From: DATDAH01 sp036525535
Lineage (GTDB): Bacteria > Actinomycetota > Acidimicrobiia > Acidimicrobiales > DATDAH01
DNA length: 60,434 bases
Assembly: GCA_036525535.1 (NCBI GenBank)
Contig: DATDAH010000160.1
Span: forward strand, 1-60,434
Reading direction: 5' to 3'
A program made the translations under genes and the position numbers. Below the pieces are notes generated by a model that did not search any database, was not told the DNA's origin, and saw only the letters and a program-made list of their open reading frames with translations. This document shows, in pieces, positions 47,963 to 56,888 of this stretch (positions are counted from its first letter, which is position 1; the number at the start of each line of letters is the position of its first letter).

Positions 47963-49363
47963 GTGCCCGAGACGAGCACGACCACTGACCACAGCGCGGT
48001 GCTGGCGATTTTCGGCGTCGCTGCGGTGCTCGCCCTGGTATTGGCGTTCACCGCCGTCGTGATGGCCGCCGGTGATGACAGCGGGGCCGGATCGGTGTCC
48101 ACCGCGGCCCCGACGCACGTGTCCCTGAGCGAGTTCGCCATCGCGCCGGACGCCATCACCGTCGCCGAGGGCGGGGCGCTGCACGTCACGAACGACGGTG
48201 CGACGGCGCACAACCTGACCATCGTCGACCAGGACATCGCCACCGCCGATCTTCCCGCCGGTGGCAGCGAGGAGCTCGACGTCTCCTCGCTCGCCGTCGG
48301 GACCTACGACATCCTGTGCCTCATCCCGGGCCACGCCGACTCGGGGATGACCGGCACGCTCGAGGTGACGGCGGGCAGCGGCGAGGCCGCGGCCACGGCC
48401 ACGACCGACATGGCGGGCATGGACATGTCCGGATCGACGGGCGACACCATGACCGAAGCCGACTACCAGCAGATGTCCGACGCCATGAACGCGACGATCA
48501 GCCAGTTCCCGGCGGAGTCCGCCGGCCTCGGCAACGAGGAGCTGGAGCCGACGATCCTGCCCGACGGCACCAAGCACTTCGAGCTCACCGCCGCGATCAC
48601 CGAATGGGAGGTGGCGACCGATCAGGTCGTCCAGGCGTGGACCTACAACGGCATGGTCCCCGGACCGCAGATGCACGTCGAGGTCGGTGACCGGGTCGAG
48701 ATCGAGCTGCACAACGAGCTGCCCGCGGCCACCGACATGCACCTCCACGGCGTGAACGTCCCCAACTCCATGGACGGCGTCGCGCCGGTGACCCAGGACC
48801 TCGTCGAGCCCGGTGAGAGCTTCACCTACGCCTTCGAGGCCGACGAGATCTCGGTGGCCATGTACCACGCCCACCACATGGCGCAGATGACCGTCCCGAA
48901 CGGATTGCTCGGCATGTTCTACGTGGGTGACGTGCCCCTGCCCGCGGGCCAGACCATCGGCGGCCAGGCCGTGCCGGCCGACGTCGCGGTCAGCCAGGAG
49001 ATCCCGATGGTGCTGAACGACGCCGGGGTGATCGGGTACTCACTCAACGGCAAGAGCTTCCCGGCCACCACCCCGATCGTGGGCAACCGAGGCGACTGGA
49101 TCGAGATCCACTACGCCAACGAGGGCACGCAGATCCACCCGATGCACCTCCATCAGTTCGACCAGATCGTGATCGCCGAAGACGGGTACCCGTTGGACCA
49201 CCCCTACACGGTCGACACCCTCAACGTCGCTCCCGGCCAGCGCTTCACGGTCCTGGTCCAGCTCGAGGAGCGGGGCACCTGGGTCTGGCACTGCCACATC
49301 CTCCCCCACGTCGAGCGGGAGTCCGGCATGTACGGGATGGTCACCGCGGTGGTCGTCGAGTGA
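47963..49363 (+). CDS. multicopper oxidase with N-terminal plastocyanin-like domain
   Basis: 466 residues; the GTG follows GGAGGAG. Signal anchor at residues 12-35. Residues about 50-138 are a cupredoxin with a type-1 site (C-L-I-P-G-H-A-D-S-G-M). A Met-rich linker (M-A-G-M-D-M-S-G) follows. Residues about 200-465 are a two-domain oxidase: M-H-L-H-G, Y-H-A-H-H, H-P-M-H-L-H and W-H-C-H-I-L-P-H with Met give the trinuclear cluster and the type-1 site in the last domain only (type-B order). NirK is excluded because the first oxidase domain lacks a type-1 Cys. It is probably an extracytoplasmic copper or phenol oxidase. The stop overlaps the next gene. Confidence 0.87.
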   Translation: MPETSTTTDHSAVLAIFGVAAVLALVLAFTAVVMAAGDDSGAGSVSTAAPTHVSLSEFAIAPDAITVAEGGALHVTNDGATAHNLTIVDQDIATADLPAGGSEELDVSSLAVGTYDILCLIPGHADSGMTGTLEVTAGSGEAAATATTDMAGMDMSGSTGDTMTEADYQQMSDAMNATISQFPAESAGLGNEELEPTILPDGTKHFELTAAITEWEVATDQVVQAWTYNGMVPGPQMHVEVGDRVEIELHNELPAATDMHLHGVNVPNSMDGVAPVTQDLVEPGESFTYAFEADEISVAMYHAHHMAQMTVPNGLLGMFYVGDVPLPAGQTIGGQAVPADVAVSQEIPMVLNDAGVIGYSLNGKSFPATTPIVGNRGDWIEIHYANEGTQIHPMHLHQFDQIVIAEDGYPLDHPYTVDTLNVAPGQRFTVLVQLEERGTWVWHCHILPHVERESGMYGMVTAVVVE

Positions 49364-50082
49364 ACACGCAGCGCACGATCCTGCTGATCGTGCTGGGCCT
49401 CATCGTCGCCGCCACCTTCGGGGTGGCGGCGGCGGTCGTGCTCCTCGGCCCGCTCGGGCTCACCGTCGCCCTCGCCGGCGCCGTGGTGCTGTCAACGACC
49501 TACCGGTGGGTGATCGGCCCCTGGCACAGGCGGTGGGGCGCTACCGACGCCGAGGCGTCACGGGTTCTGGCCGGCGATGAACTCGTGCCGGAGGCGGCCG
49601 GCTCCACCCGGGCGGTCACCATCGACGCACCGGCGACCGACGTCTTCCCGTGGATCGTTCAGATCGGCTTCGGTCGGGCCGGCTGGTACAGCTACGACTG
49701 GATCGACAACGACGGGCGACCGAGCGCCGACCGGATCGACCCCGACCTGGCGGGCCTGGCCGTCGGTGACGTGATCCCGATGACGCCGACGACGGGCTTC
49801 GTGGTCCGGTCCATCGACCGCGAGCGGCACATCCTGGTGAGCCAGGCCGAGGACGGCACGTCGTGGGCGGTGATCGTGGAGGATCGGACCGATGGGGCGT
49901 CTCGGCTGATCAGTCGGTTCCGCCCGGAGCCGGCCCGTGGTGTCGGGGCGAGGCTCTGGATGCTCCTGGCCGACCCGGGCGCCTTCGTCATGGAGCGACG
50001 CATGCTGCTGGGCATCAAGATCAGGGCCGAAGCAGCGCTCGCCGCACGGGCCGCCGAGCGGCGCGCCAACCGGTCGGCCTGA
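49360..50082 (+). CDS. membrane-anchored SRPBCC-family protein
   Basis: 240 residues: two membrane segments (about 5-28 and 30-48) and then a START-like domain (I-D-A-P-A-T-D-V-F-P-W-I-V-Q-I-G, G-W-Y-S-Y-D-W-I-D-N and a C-terminal amphipathic helix). The GTG overlaps the oxidase stop as GTGA, so the two proteins are made together. The ligand and function are unknown. Confidence 0.8.
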   Translation: MNTQRTILLIVLGLIVAATFGVAAAVVLLGPLGLTVALAGAVVLSTTYRWVIGPWHRRWGATDAEASRVLAGDELVPEAAGSTRAVTIDAPATDVFPWIVQIGFGRAGWYSYDWIDNDGRPSADRIDPDLAGLAVGDVIPMTPTTGFVVRSIDRERHILVSQAEDGTSWAVIVEDRTDGASRLISRFRPEPARGVGARLWMLLADPGAFVMERRMLLGIKIRAEAALAARAAERRANRSA

Positions 50083-50166
50083 GCCGAAGGGTCAGTCGAC
50101 GAGCTCGTACCGGCCGGTCCGCCTTCGACGGCGAGAGTCTCGAGCTCGGACCAGGCGGTGGAGCGG

Positions 50167-51231
50167 TCAGGTGAGTGCATCGTCGAGGAAGTCGACCACC
50201 GTGTCCTCCCAGAGCTCGGGATCGGAGCGGAGGCCGGCGGTGTGAGACGCGCCCTCGACCTCGACGACGGTGACCGATTCCGGGGACCCGGCGCGGATCC
50301 AACCGGCGGCGTGTGCCTCATCGGCGACCTCGCCGGCGGTGATCAGCAGGACCGGCCGGGGTCGGGCCCGGTCCACGGCTTGGCGGAGGGTGATCGGCGG
50401 ATCGGCTGGGGTGAAACGATCCGCGAACCAGGTCGTGGCGGACTCCAGCCACTCCTGGACGGCACCGCGCCAGCCAAAGCGGTCCGACAGCCAGTCCCGG
50501 TCGTCGGCGACCCGGATGGTGGCGCCTTCGGCGACGACGGCCTCGATGCGATCGTCGGCAGCCATCGCCCCGAGGGCCTCCTCGCCGCCCATGGACAAGC
50601 CGAGCGCGGCGATGTGGTGGATCTCGGGTCGGTGCGCCAAGAAGTCGACCGCCGCGCGGATGTCCTCGTCGCCCCACCAGCCGAAGTCCATGGCTCGGCC
50701 GTGGCTGTCGCCGTGGCCCCGCGCGTCGATGGCGAGTACGCCGTAGTCGTTCTCCACGAGGACGGCGGCCTGGTCCAGCACCGAGCTGCGGGTCGATCCT
50801 GCGCCGTGAGCGACGACGACGGCCGACCCGTTCCTCGGGGCCACGTACCACCCGGCGAGCTCGACACCGTCCGATGTCCTCAGCCGGACACCCTCGGCGT
50901 CCAGGCCGACGTCGATGGGCGTGCGGGTGACCGCGGCGTGGGGAACCCAGTTCGCCGCGAGCGCCTGGCCCAGGGTCAACAGGGACAGGCCGAGGAGGAT
51001 GAGGGTGCCGACACCGGCGAGGATCCTCGGACCCCACCGGGCGCTCCGCAGGGACCGAGCTACGGCAACCAGGAGGCCGACCCCCACGAACAGGGCGACC
51101 GCGCCGACGACCGTGCCCGTGGACCAGCCGTCCTTGGTCAGGTGCGGTCCGCCGATCGCGACCGCGATGGTCAGGGCGCCAACCCCACCCAGGGCCGCCA
51201 GCGGAGGAAGAATGGCGGCTCTCTTGGCCAT
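50167..51231 (-). CDS. membrane-anchored alpha/beta hydrolase
   Basis: 354 residues: three membrane segments in the first 115 residues, then an alpha/beta hydrolase with G-L-S-M-G-G-E-E-A as the nucleophile elbow, A-I-D-A-R-G-H-G-D-S-H-G upstream and G-A-S-H-T-A-G-L near the C-terminus for the catalytic His. A serine esterase or peptidase facing the cytoplasm or membrane is likely. The ATG is 1 bp after the stop of a small frame coupled to arcC, so it belongs to the arginine deiminase operon. Confidence 0.87.
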   Translation of the reverse strand: MAKRAAILPPLAALGGVGALTIAVAIGGPHLTKDGWSTGTVVGAVALFVGVGLLVAVARSLRSARWGPRILAGVGTLILLGLSLLTLGQALAANWVPHAAVTRTPIDVGLDAEGVRLRTSDGVELAGWYVAPRNGSAVVVAHGAGSTRSSVLDQAAVLVENDYGVLAIDARGHGDSHGRAMDFGWWGDEDIRAAVDFLAHRPEIHHIAALGLSMGGEEALGAMAADDRIEAVVAEGATIRVADDRDWLSDRFGWRGAVQEWLESATTWFADRFTPADPPITLRQAVDRARPRPVLLITAGEVADEAHAAGWIRAGSPESVTVVEVEGASHTAGLRSDPELWEDTVVDFLDDALT

Positions 51232-51232
51232 G

Positions 51233-51370
51233 TCAGCCGGTGGAGCCGGGCCGGCCGCCCACCGGACCCGTCGGCCCGTCGGGCGGGATGGGTGGCAACC
51301 AGTCGACCTCGACGGCGCCGGCGGTCACCAGCACCAGCAACCCAGCGAAGGCGAGGCGGTGCCCGGTCAC
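51233..51370 (-). CDS. small membrane protein of the arc operon (45 aa)
   Basis: GTG at 51370 shares GTGA with the arcC stop, and the TGA at 51233 is 1 bp before the ATG of the hydrolase. The 45 residues contain one hydrophobic segment (A-F-A-G-L-L-V-L-V-T-A-G-A-V) and a Pro/Gly-rich tail (P-P-I-P-P-D-G-P-T-G-P). Tight coupling on both sides supports a real gene. No family is recognised. Confidence 0.55.
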   Translation of the reverse strand: MTGHRLAFAGLLVLVTAGAVEVDWLPPIPPDGPTGPVGGRPGSTG

Positions 51371-52268
51371 CGGACCACGATCGTGCCGGCCTCGCTACGC
51401 AGGATGGCCTCGGCATCGGCGAGGGCGCCGATGGCGGCGAACCCGCCGGTGTGCTGGACGAACCGGCCGACGGCGTCGACCTTGGGACCCATCGAACCCG
51501 CCGGCAGGTCCAGCGCCCACAACTGGGCCACCGACACCTGTTCGAGCCGTACCGCCTCGTCGGTCCCCCAGCCCTGGTAGACCCCGTCGACGTCGGTGAG
51601 CAGCAGCAAGCCCTCGGCGTCGACCCCCCGGGCGAGGAGCTCAGCGGCGAGATCCTTGTCGATGACGGCCTCGACGCCCTGCAGTCCGCCGCGGCCGTCG
51701 GCCATGACCGGTATGCCGCCACCACCGCTGCAGATGACGGTCACCCCCCAGGCGACGAGGAGGCGGATGGTGGAGAGCTCGACGATCTCCAGGGGCTCGG
51801 GCGAGGCGACCACCCGGCGGTACGCGTCGCCGTCCCGAGCCATGGCCCATCCTCGGGTGTCGGTGAGCCGGCACGCGTCGTCGACGGCGAAGGTGGGCCC
51901 GACGAACTTGCTCGGGTGCGTGAAGGCGGGGTCGTCGGGGTCGACGATGATCTGGGTCAGCAGGGTCGCCAGGCGCTCGCGGTCGAGGTGGTTGCCGAGC
52001 TCCTGTTCGAGGAGGTAGCCGACCATGCCTTCGGTCTCCGCGTCGAGGACGTCGAGGGGGTAGGGGGCCACCGGCTCGTAGGCGGCGTTCTGCAGGGCGA
52101 GGAGCCCGACCTGGGGGCCGTTGCCGTGGGTGAGCACGACCTGGTGGTCCCGGGCTACCGCGGCAATGGCCTCAGCCGCGATCTTGACGTTGGCTCGCTG
52201 TACGGCGGCGTCCATGAGCTCACCCCGCCGGAGCAGGGCGTTGCCACCGAGGGCGATGACGACGCGCA

Positions 52269-52272
<4 letters not shown>
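51367..52272 (-). CDS. arcC: carbamate kinase
   Basis: 301 residues. A-L-G-G-N-A-L-L-R-R-G at the N-terminus, L-T-H-G-N-G-P-Q-V-G-L-L near residue 50, G-G-G-G-I-P-V near residue 185 and D-K-D-L-A near residue 205 are the amino-acid-kinase motifs of carbamate kinase. It makes ATP from carbamoyl phosphate and ADP, the energy-yielding last step of the arginine deiminase pathway. The ATG overlaps the arcB stop by 4 bp. Confidence 0.93.
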
Positions 52273-53222
<950 letters not shown>

Positions 53223-53235
53223 GGCGAGCTTCTCC

Positions 53236-54465
53236 TCAGTCGGCATCCCGCACCAGCGGGCAGCTCATGCAACGGGGACCACCCCGGCCACGGCCGAGCT
53301 CGCTCCCCTGGATGGTGATGACCTCGATGCCGGCGTGCCGGAGCTTGGTGTTGGTGTCGACGTTGCGCTCATAGGCGATGACGACGCCGGGAGCGACGGC
53401 AAGCACGTTGTTGCCGTCGTCCCACTGTTCCCGCTGGGCTTCGTCCTCGTCGCCGCCCGTGGTCAGGACCCGAAGGTGGGCGAGGCCGAGGGCTTCCTTG
53501 ATCGACGTGAACACGTCGGGTTGGGCAGTGACGACGACCTCGCCGTCTCCGTCGCCGGGCGTGAGGGTCCAGGTCCGCAGGTCGTCGAGGACACCGGGGT
53601 AGGCGACGAAGGTGTCGTGATCGGCCATGGTCATCACGGTGTCGAGGTGCATGAACGCCCGCTGTTCGGGCAGGGCGACGGCGATGACCTTGCTGGCCGC
53701 GCCCTCCGTGGCGAAGAAGCGACGAGCCAGTGCGCCCACGGCCTGTGGTGTGGTCCGCTCGCCCATGCCGATGAGCACGGCCCCTTTGCCGATGACGAGG
53801 ATGTCGCCGCCCTCGATGGTGGCCGAGCCGAAGTCATGGTCGGCGCCCCCGTACCAGGTGGCGAAGGGCTCGTCGGCGAACAGCGGGTGGAAGCGGTACA
53901 CGGCCTCGAAATGGGCCGTCTCGCGCCGGCGGGCCGGCTTGGCCATCGGGTTGAGCGAGACACCGCCGTAGACCCACGCGGTGGCGTCGCGGGTGAAGAG
54001 GTGGTTGGGCAGCGGAGGGAGTACGAAGCCCTTGGGCCCGAGGACGTCGGCGCGCAGGCTGCCGAGGGTGGAGCCGTGGGGGAGCTCGTCGACGGTGAGG
54101 CCGCCGATGAGATGGGTGGCCGCCGTCTCGGGGTCGGCCACCTCGACCATCGCACGGGTGACCTCGGCCAGCTCGCGACCGAGGGCCTCGGCGGTGATGA
54201 CCCGGTCGAGCAACCAGCGGCGGGCCCGGTCGTGCTTGAGGGTCTCGGCCAGGAGGTCGTGGACGTAGAGGACCTCGATGCCCCGGTCGGCCAGGGTGTC
54301 GGCGAAGGCGTCGTGCTCCTGGCGGGCCCTCTTCACCCACAGCACGTCGTCGAAGAGCAGGTCGGCGCAGTTGCTGGGGGTGAGCCGGCGGAGCTCGAGG
54401 CCGGGTCGGTGCAGCAGCACCTTGCGCAGCGTCCCGACCTCGGAGTCGACGTGGAACGTGGTCAT
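53236..54465 (-). CDS. arcA: arginine deiminase
   Basis: 409 residues from the ATG behind GAGGAGG. Guanidino-modifying fold: F-T-R-D-A-T-A-W near residue 165, E-G-G-D-I-L near 218, H-L-D-T-V near 275 and the catalytic Cys in G-G-P-R-C-M-S-C-P-L near the end. It converts arginine to citrulline and ammonia in the cytoplasm. It heads arcABC-small frame-hydrolase and diverges from the permease operon across the tandem DosR-like boxes. Confidence 0.95.
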   Translation of the reverse strand: MTTFHVDSEVGTLRKVLLHRPGLELRRLTPSNCADLLFDDVLWVKRARQEHDAFADTLADRGIEVLYVHDLLAETLKHDRARRWLLDRVITAEALGRELAEVTRAMVEVADPETAATHLIGGLTVDELPHGSTLGSLRADVLGPKGFVLPPLPNHLFTRDATAWVYGGVSLNPMAKPARRRETAHFEAVYRFHPLFADEPFATWYGGADHDFGSATIEGGDILVIGKGAVLIGMGERTTPQAVGALARRFFATEGAASKVIAVALPEQRAFMHLDTVMTMADHDTFVAYPGVLDDLRTWTLTPGDGDGEVVVTAQPDVFTSIKEALGLAHLRVLTTGGDEDEAQREQWDDGNNVLAVAPGVVIAYERNVDTNTKLRHAGIEVITIQGSELGRGRGGPRCMSCPLVRDAD

Positions 54466-54519
54466 GGCGTCCTCCTCGCGCATGGAGTCACCTTCCTCCT
54501 GCTGCTGGTCTCACCGGAA

Positions 54520-54555
54520 GGGACCTCCGGCGCTCGCGTCCGGGACCTTGGTCCC
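54520..54555. promoter_or_regulatory. tandem DosR-like boxes between arcA and the permease operon
   Basis: GGGACCTCCGGCGC (54520-54533) and GGGACCTTGGTCCC (54542-54555) start exactly 22 bp apart; the second is a perfect palindrome apart from the central TT. GACAGT at 54579-54584 predicts a plus-strand start at 54591, 42.5 bp from the centre of the proximal box. The minus-strand -10 element for arcA is not clear. The site could serve both divergent operons. Confidence 0.72.
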
Positions 54556-54633
54556 TGTCGCCCGCCGGCGCCGGGGAGGACAGTCGCCTCGGAGCGGCCA
54601 CACCGGTCGCCGTCCCGAGGAGGGAATGCTCCG

Positions 54634-56097
54634 ATGGCCACGACCTTGACCCCACCGCCCCCCACCGAAGCGGAGGCCCCACCGCCGGCCACCGGTGCCG
54701 GCGACCAGGCCGCCGCCGCCCTCGGCCTGCCGTCGGCGACCGCCCTCGTCATCGGCAGCATCATCGGCACGGGGGTGTTCACGATGCCCGCCGTCCTGGC
54801 GGGGGCGGGGACGTCCTCCATCCTGACCCTGACGGTCATCGCCATCGGCGCCGTGCTGCTCGGCGTGCTCTTCGGGCAGCTGACCAAGCGGGTCCCGACC
54901 ACCGACGGCGGCATGTACGCGTACGCCCGCCACGAGTTCGGTGACTTCGCCGGCTACCTGACCGCGTGGTGCTACTGGATCACCTGCTGGGCCGGTAACG
55001 CCGCCATCGTCTCGTCGTGGGTCTTCTACGTCGAGTCCCTCTTCGGCATCGACAACCCGTCGAACTGGGTCAACTTCGGCATCGCCCTCACCGGGCTCTG
55101 GATCCCCGCTGCCATCAACCTGGCCGGCGTCCGCCAGATGGCCTGGTTCCAGAACGTCACCGTCGTCTTGAAGTTCCTCCCCCTGCTGCTGGTGGGCACG
55201 TTCGGGTTCTTCTTCGTCCAGTCGGCCAACTTCGGCCCGTTCAACGCCTCGGGCGGGAGCCTGTACGACGCGGTCAACATGGCTGCCGCTGTGGCCCTGT
55301 TCTCCTTCATCGGTGTCGAGTGCGCCTCGATCGCCGCCAGCCGGGTCAAGGACCCCCGCCGCAACGTCGGCAAGGCCTCGTTCTACGGCACCGCCGCCAG
55401 CGGCCTGCTCTACGTCGCCGTGACCGCCGCGGTCATGGGGCTGGTGCCCCACGACGAGCTGGTCGACGACGGCACGCCCTTCGTCGCCGCCTTCAAGGCC
55501 ATGTTCGACGGGGCCGGGTGGGCCGGCAAAGCCGTCGCCCTGGTCGCCGTGATCTCCGGCATCGGTGCGCTCAACGGCTGGACCCTGGTCACCGCCGAGA
55601 TGCCGTACGCCGCGGCCAAGGACGGCCTGTTCCTCCGGGCCTTCGCCAAGGAGAACCGCCACGGTGTGCCGTGGTTCGGCATCGTCGTCTCGACCATCGT
55701 CGCCTCTGCCCTGATGGCCTGGAGCTACACCGGTGAGACCGGCCTGAAGGTGTTCACCTACCTCGTCTACCTGTCGGTGGTCACCGTGGCCATCCCGTAC
55801 TTCATCTCCGCCTCCGCCCAGCTGGCCTACCTGGTCTCGGGCCGGCGCAAGGTGCAGGGTTGGGCCCTGGCCCGGGACGGTGCCGTGGCCACGGTCGGGA
55901 TCCTGTTCTCGCTGTGGGTCACCTTCGCCGCGGGCTACCAGTCCGTCTACCAGGCGATGTTCCTGCTGCTCATCGGCATCCCGCTGTACGGCTTCCTCAA
56001 GGCGCAGCGCGAAGCACGGGGTGAGATCGAGGCTCCGGTCGAGTTCGGTGATGCCGGCCAGTCCCTCGATCCCACCGCACCCACGCCGATCGCTTGA
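54634..56097 (+). CDS. APC-family amino-acid permease, probable arginine/ornithine exchanger
   Basis: 487 residues, twelve membrane segments after a Pro-rich N-terminus. S-I-I-G-T-G-V-F in TM1 is the substrate-binding unwound helix of the APC group; F-S-F-I-G-V-E-C-A-S-I-A-A is TM6. GAGGAGGGA precedes the ATG. Its divergence from arcABC and co-transcription with a DDAH suggest a role like ArcD, but ArcD of the classical type is a different subfamily, so the substrate is inferred from context only. Confidence 0.87.
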   Translation: MATTLTPPPPTEAEAPPPATGAGDQAAAALGLPSATALVIGSIIGTGVFTMPAVLAGAGTSSILTLTVIAIGAVLLGVLFGQLTKRVPTTDGGMYAYARHEFGDFAGYLTAWCYWITCWAGNAAIVSSWVFYVESLFGIDNPSNWVNFGIALTGLWIPAAINLAGVRQMAWFQNVTVVLKFLPLLLVGTFGFFFVQSANFGPFNASGGSLYDAVNMAAAVALFSFIGVECASIAASRVKDPRRNVGKASFYGTAASGLLYVAVTAAVMGLVPHDELVDDGTPFVAAFKAMFDGAGWAGKAVALVAVISGIGALNGWTLVTAEMPYAAAKDGLFLRAFAKENRHGVPWFGIVVSTIVASALMAWSYTGETGLKVFTYLVYLSVVTVAIPYFISASAQLAYLVSGRRKVQGWALARDGAVATVGILFSLWVTFAAGYQSVYQAMFLLLIGIPLYGFLKAQREARGEIEAPVEFGDAGQSLDPTAPTPIA

Positions 56098-56119
56098 TCC
56101 GTACGAAGATGGACCTGCG

Positions 56120-56884
56120 ATGCGCCCCACTGCCCTGATCCGTCGGCCGGGTCCCCGCCTGGTCGACGGGCTGGTCACCCACATCGAGCGGGTGCCGGTC
56201 GACCCGGCCCTCGCCCTCCGTCAGTGGGAGGGCTACGGGGCGGCGCTCGAGTCGGCCGGGTGGGACCTCGTCGAGGTTCCGCCCGCCGACGACTGCCCGG
56301 ACGCCGTGTTCGTCGAGGACACCGTGGTGATGTACCGCAACGTGGGCGTCATCGCCCGACCGGGCGCCGACGAACGCAAGCCCGAGATCCTCGACACCGA
56401 GAAGGTCCTCGAGTCCCTCGGCTGCTCCTTGAACCGGATCCACGCCCCCGGAACCCTCGACGGCGGTGATGTCCTCAAGGTGGGCGACACCGTCTACGTC
56501 GGCCGCGGCGGCCGGACCAATGCCCAGGGGGTGGCGCAGCTGCGGGCGATCCTCCAGCCGCTCGGCGCGACGGTGATCACCGTCCCGGTCCAGAAGGTGC
56601 TGCACCTCAAGTCCGCCGTCACCGCCCTGCCGGACGGCTCGGTCATCGGGCATCTCCCCCTGGTCGACGACACCGCGGTCTTCGAGCGGTTCCGGCCGGT
56701 CCCCGAGGAGTCCGGCGCCCACGTCGTGCTGCTCGGCGACGGCAAGTTGTTGATGGCGGCTGACGCACCCCAGTCAGCCGAGCTGTTCGCCCAGCTCGGC
56801 TACGACCCGGTCACCGTGGACATCAGCGAGTTCCAGAAGCTGGAGGGTTGCGTCACCTGCCTGTCCGTGCGGCTACGCGCCTAG
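56120..56884 (+). CDS. N(G),N(G)-dimethylarginine dimethylaminohydrolase (DDAH)
   Basis: 254 residues, a compact guanidino-modifying fold. D-A-V-F-V-E-D-T near residue 62, L-D-G-G-D-V near 113, H-L-K-S-A-V-T-A-L (catalytic His) near 162 and the Cys in E-G-C-V-T-C-L-S near 247. The length and motifs fit DDAH better than arginine deiminase (about 400 residues). It would yield citrulline plus dimethylamine, and citrulline is the substrate of ArcB. 22 bp separate it from the permease and 4 bp from the ATPase. Confidence 0.87.
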   Translation: MRPTALIRRPGPRLVDGLVTHIERVPVDPALALRQWEGYGAALESAGWDLVEVPPADDCPDAVFVEDTVVMYRNVGVIARPGADERKPEILDTEKVLESLGCSLNRIHAPGTLDGGDVLKVGDTVYVGRGGRTNAQGVAQLRAILQPLGATVITVPVQKVLHLKSAVTALPDGSVIGHLPLVDDTAVFERFRPVPEESGAHVVLLGDGKLLMAADAPQSAELFAQLGYDPVTVDISEFQKLEGCVTCLSVRLRA

Positions 56885-56888
56885 GTCC

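Noticed and set aside
47963..49363. Copper nitrite reductase (NirK) annotation
   Set aside because: The first oxidase domain has H-A-H-H without a type-1 Cys and the C-terminal domain has H-C-H-x3-H with Met. That is the type-B multicopper oxidase order and opposite to NirK.
56120..56884. Second arginine deiminase
   Set aside because: At 254 residues it lacks the helical insertion of arginine deiminase (about 400 residues). Motif spacing is that of DDAH-type hydrolases.
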